NCBI GenBank assembly: GCA_027030565.1
Contig: JALVEU010000025.1
Coordinates: 1-5,546, forward strand
DNA: 5,546 bases
Origin: Gammaproteobacteria bacterium
Lineage (GTDB): Bacteria > Pseudomonadota > Gammaproteobacteria > JAJDOJ01
Direction: 5' to 3'
Of the stretch, positions 5,277 through 5,546 are shown piece by piece. Each line of letters starts with the position of its first letter. The stretch's first letter is position 1. The translations under genes and the position numbers were made by a program. The notes beneath the pieces are model-generated. The model did no database searches. It worked only from the letters and a program-made list of their open reading frames with translations, and had not been told where the DNA came from.

Positions 5277-5546
5277 TCAATCGAAGCGCCAACGGTACCA
5301 ATGCAGACCGAGCCATTCATGGAGGGCCAGGCGGGTCTCCACCAGGGCACGCACCTGGGGGATCCAGGCGATCCAACCCGTATTCAGCGCATCGCGTCGG
5401 GCGAATCCGATCGGGGCCGGGGTGACCTCGAAGCCCGCCCGCTCGAAACACCAGCGGGCACGGGGCATGTGGAAGGCATGGGTGACCAGGATGATGTGGC
5501 GCACCCCGGCCGGCTGCAGCAACGCCCAGGCGTATTGGGCATTCTC
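5277..5546 (-). CDS. DUF218 (ElyC/SanA/YdcF-like) envelope protein, C-terminal part, cut by the window edge
   Basis: Only the last 89 residues are visible; the gene enters from the right edge without a start. The visible part begins with ENAQYAWALL, the conserved Glu-Asn-Ala of DUF218 proteins. It continues with HIILVTHAFHMPRA, matching the family pattern of a beta strand, a Ser/Thr-rich turn and His-Met-Pro-Arg-Ala, and then GFEVTPAPIGF. The tail HEWLGLHWYRWR resembles the C-terminus of larger ElyC-type members. E. coli ElyC affects peptidoglycan and lipid-carrier metabolism, SanA affects envelope permeability, and YdcF binds S-adenosylmethionine; which of these applies here cannot be judged. 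Larger members usually have N-terminal membrane helices, which would lie outside the window. The stop is 102 bp before the porin start on the same strand, so co-transcription is possible. Confidence 0.85.
   Translation of the reverse strand, partial: ENAQYAWALLQPAGVRHIILVTHAFHMPRARWCFERAGFEVTPAPIGFARRDALNTGWIAWIPQVRALVETRLALHEWLGLHWYRWRFD

Noticed and set aside
5275..5280. TTGACC as a -35 element for the porin promoter
   Set aside because: The AT-rich hexamers downstream on the minus strand sit at spacings of about 10 or 26 bp, and the hexamer at 17 bp is a poor -10 match.

Overview
The window is GC-rich and gene-dense, with no gap over about 125 bp. It looks like a Gram-negative proteobacterial chromosome: it has an outer-membrane porin ending in phenylalanine, and Shine-Dalgarno-led and GTG starts. 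Menaquinone genes next to an AMMECR1/MEMO pair would fit a gammaproteobacterium of the Ectothiorhodospiraceae/Chromatiales kind. That placement is inference from gene content and composition and was not tested by alignment. There are no RNA genes, insertion sequences, CRISPR arrays or other signs of mobile DNA.

Left edge, plus strand (20-502): a small stand-alone cyclic-nucleotide-binding-domain protein with no DNA-binding domain. It converges with, and overlaps by 26 bp, the end of a four-gene minus-strand block. Read in transcription order the block is a MEMO-family protein (3945-3157), an AMMECR1-domain protein (3170-2562), MenA prenyltransferase (2533-1631) and MenC o-succinylbenzoate synthase (1634-477). 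The genes overlap by 14 bp, are spaced by about 28 bp, and overlap by 4 bp, so they are probably co-transcribed. MenC makes o-succinylbenzoate in the middle of menaquinone synthesis. MenA attaches the isoprenoid tail to dihydroxynaphthoate at the membrane. MEMO and AMMECR1 are two of the three parts of the poorly understood AmmeMemoRadiSam system; the radical-SAM partner is not in the window.

Right side, minus strand: an OprB-like outer-membrane porin (5174-4068) with a clear signal peptide, and the C-terminal end of a DUF218 (ElyC/SanA/YdcF-like) envelope protein running off the right edge. The 122-bp gap before memo holds a strong bulged hairpin and a near-perfect ribosome binding site. The 102-bp gap before the porin holds an AT-rich site resembling a Fur box.

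The most interesting points are the physical linkage of the AMMECR1/MEMO pair to menaquinone genes, the 5' leader hairpin of memo, the possible iron-responsive site before the porin, and the replaced phosphate-binding arginine in the cyclic-nucleotide domain. Nothing here proves a new system.
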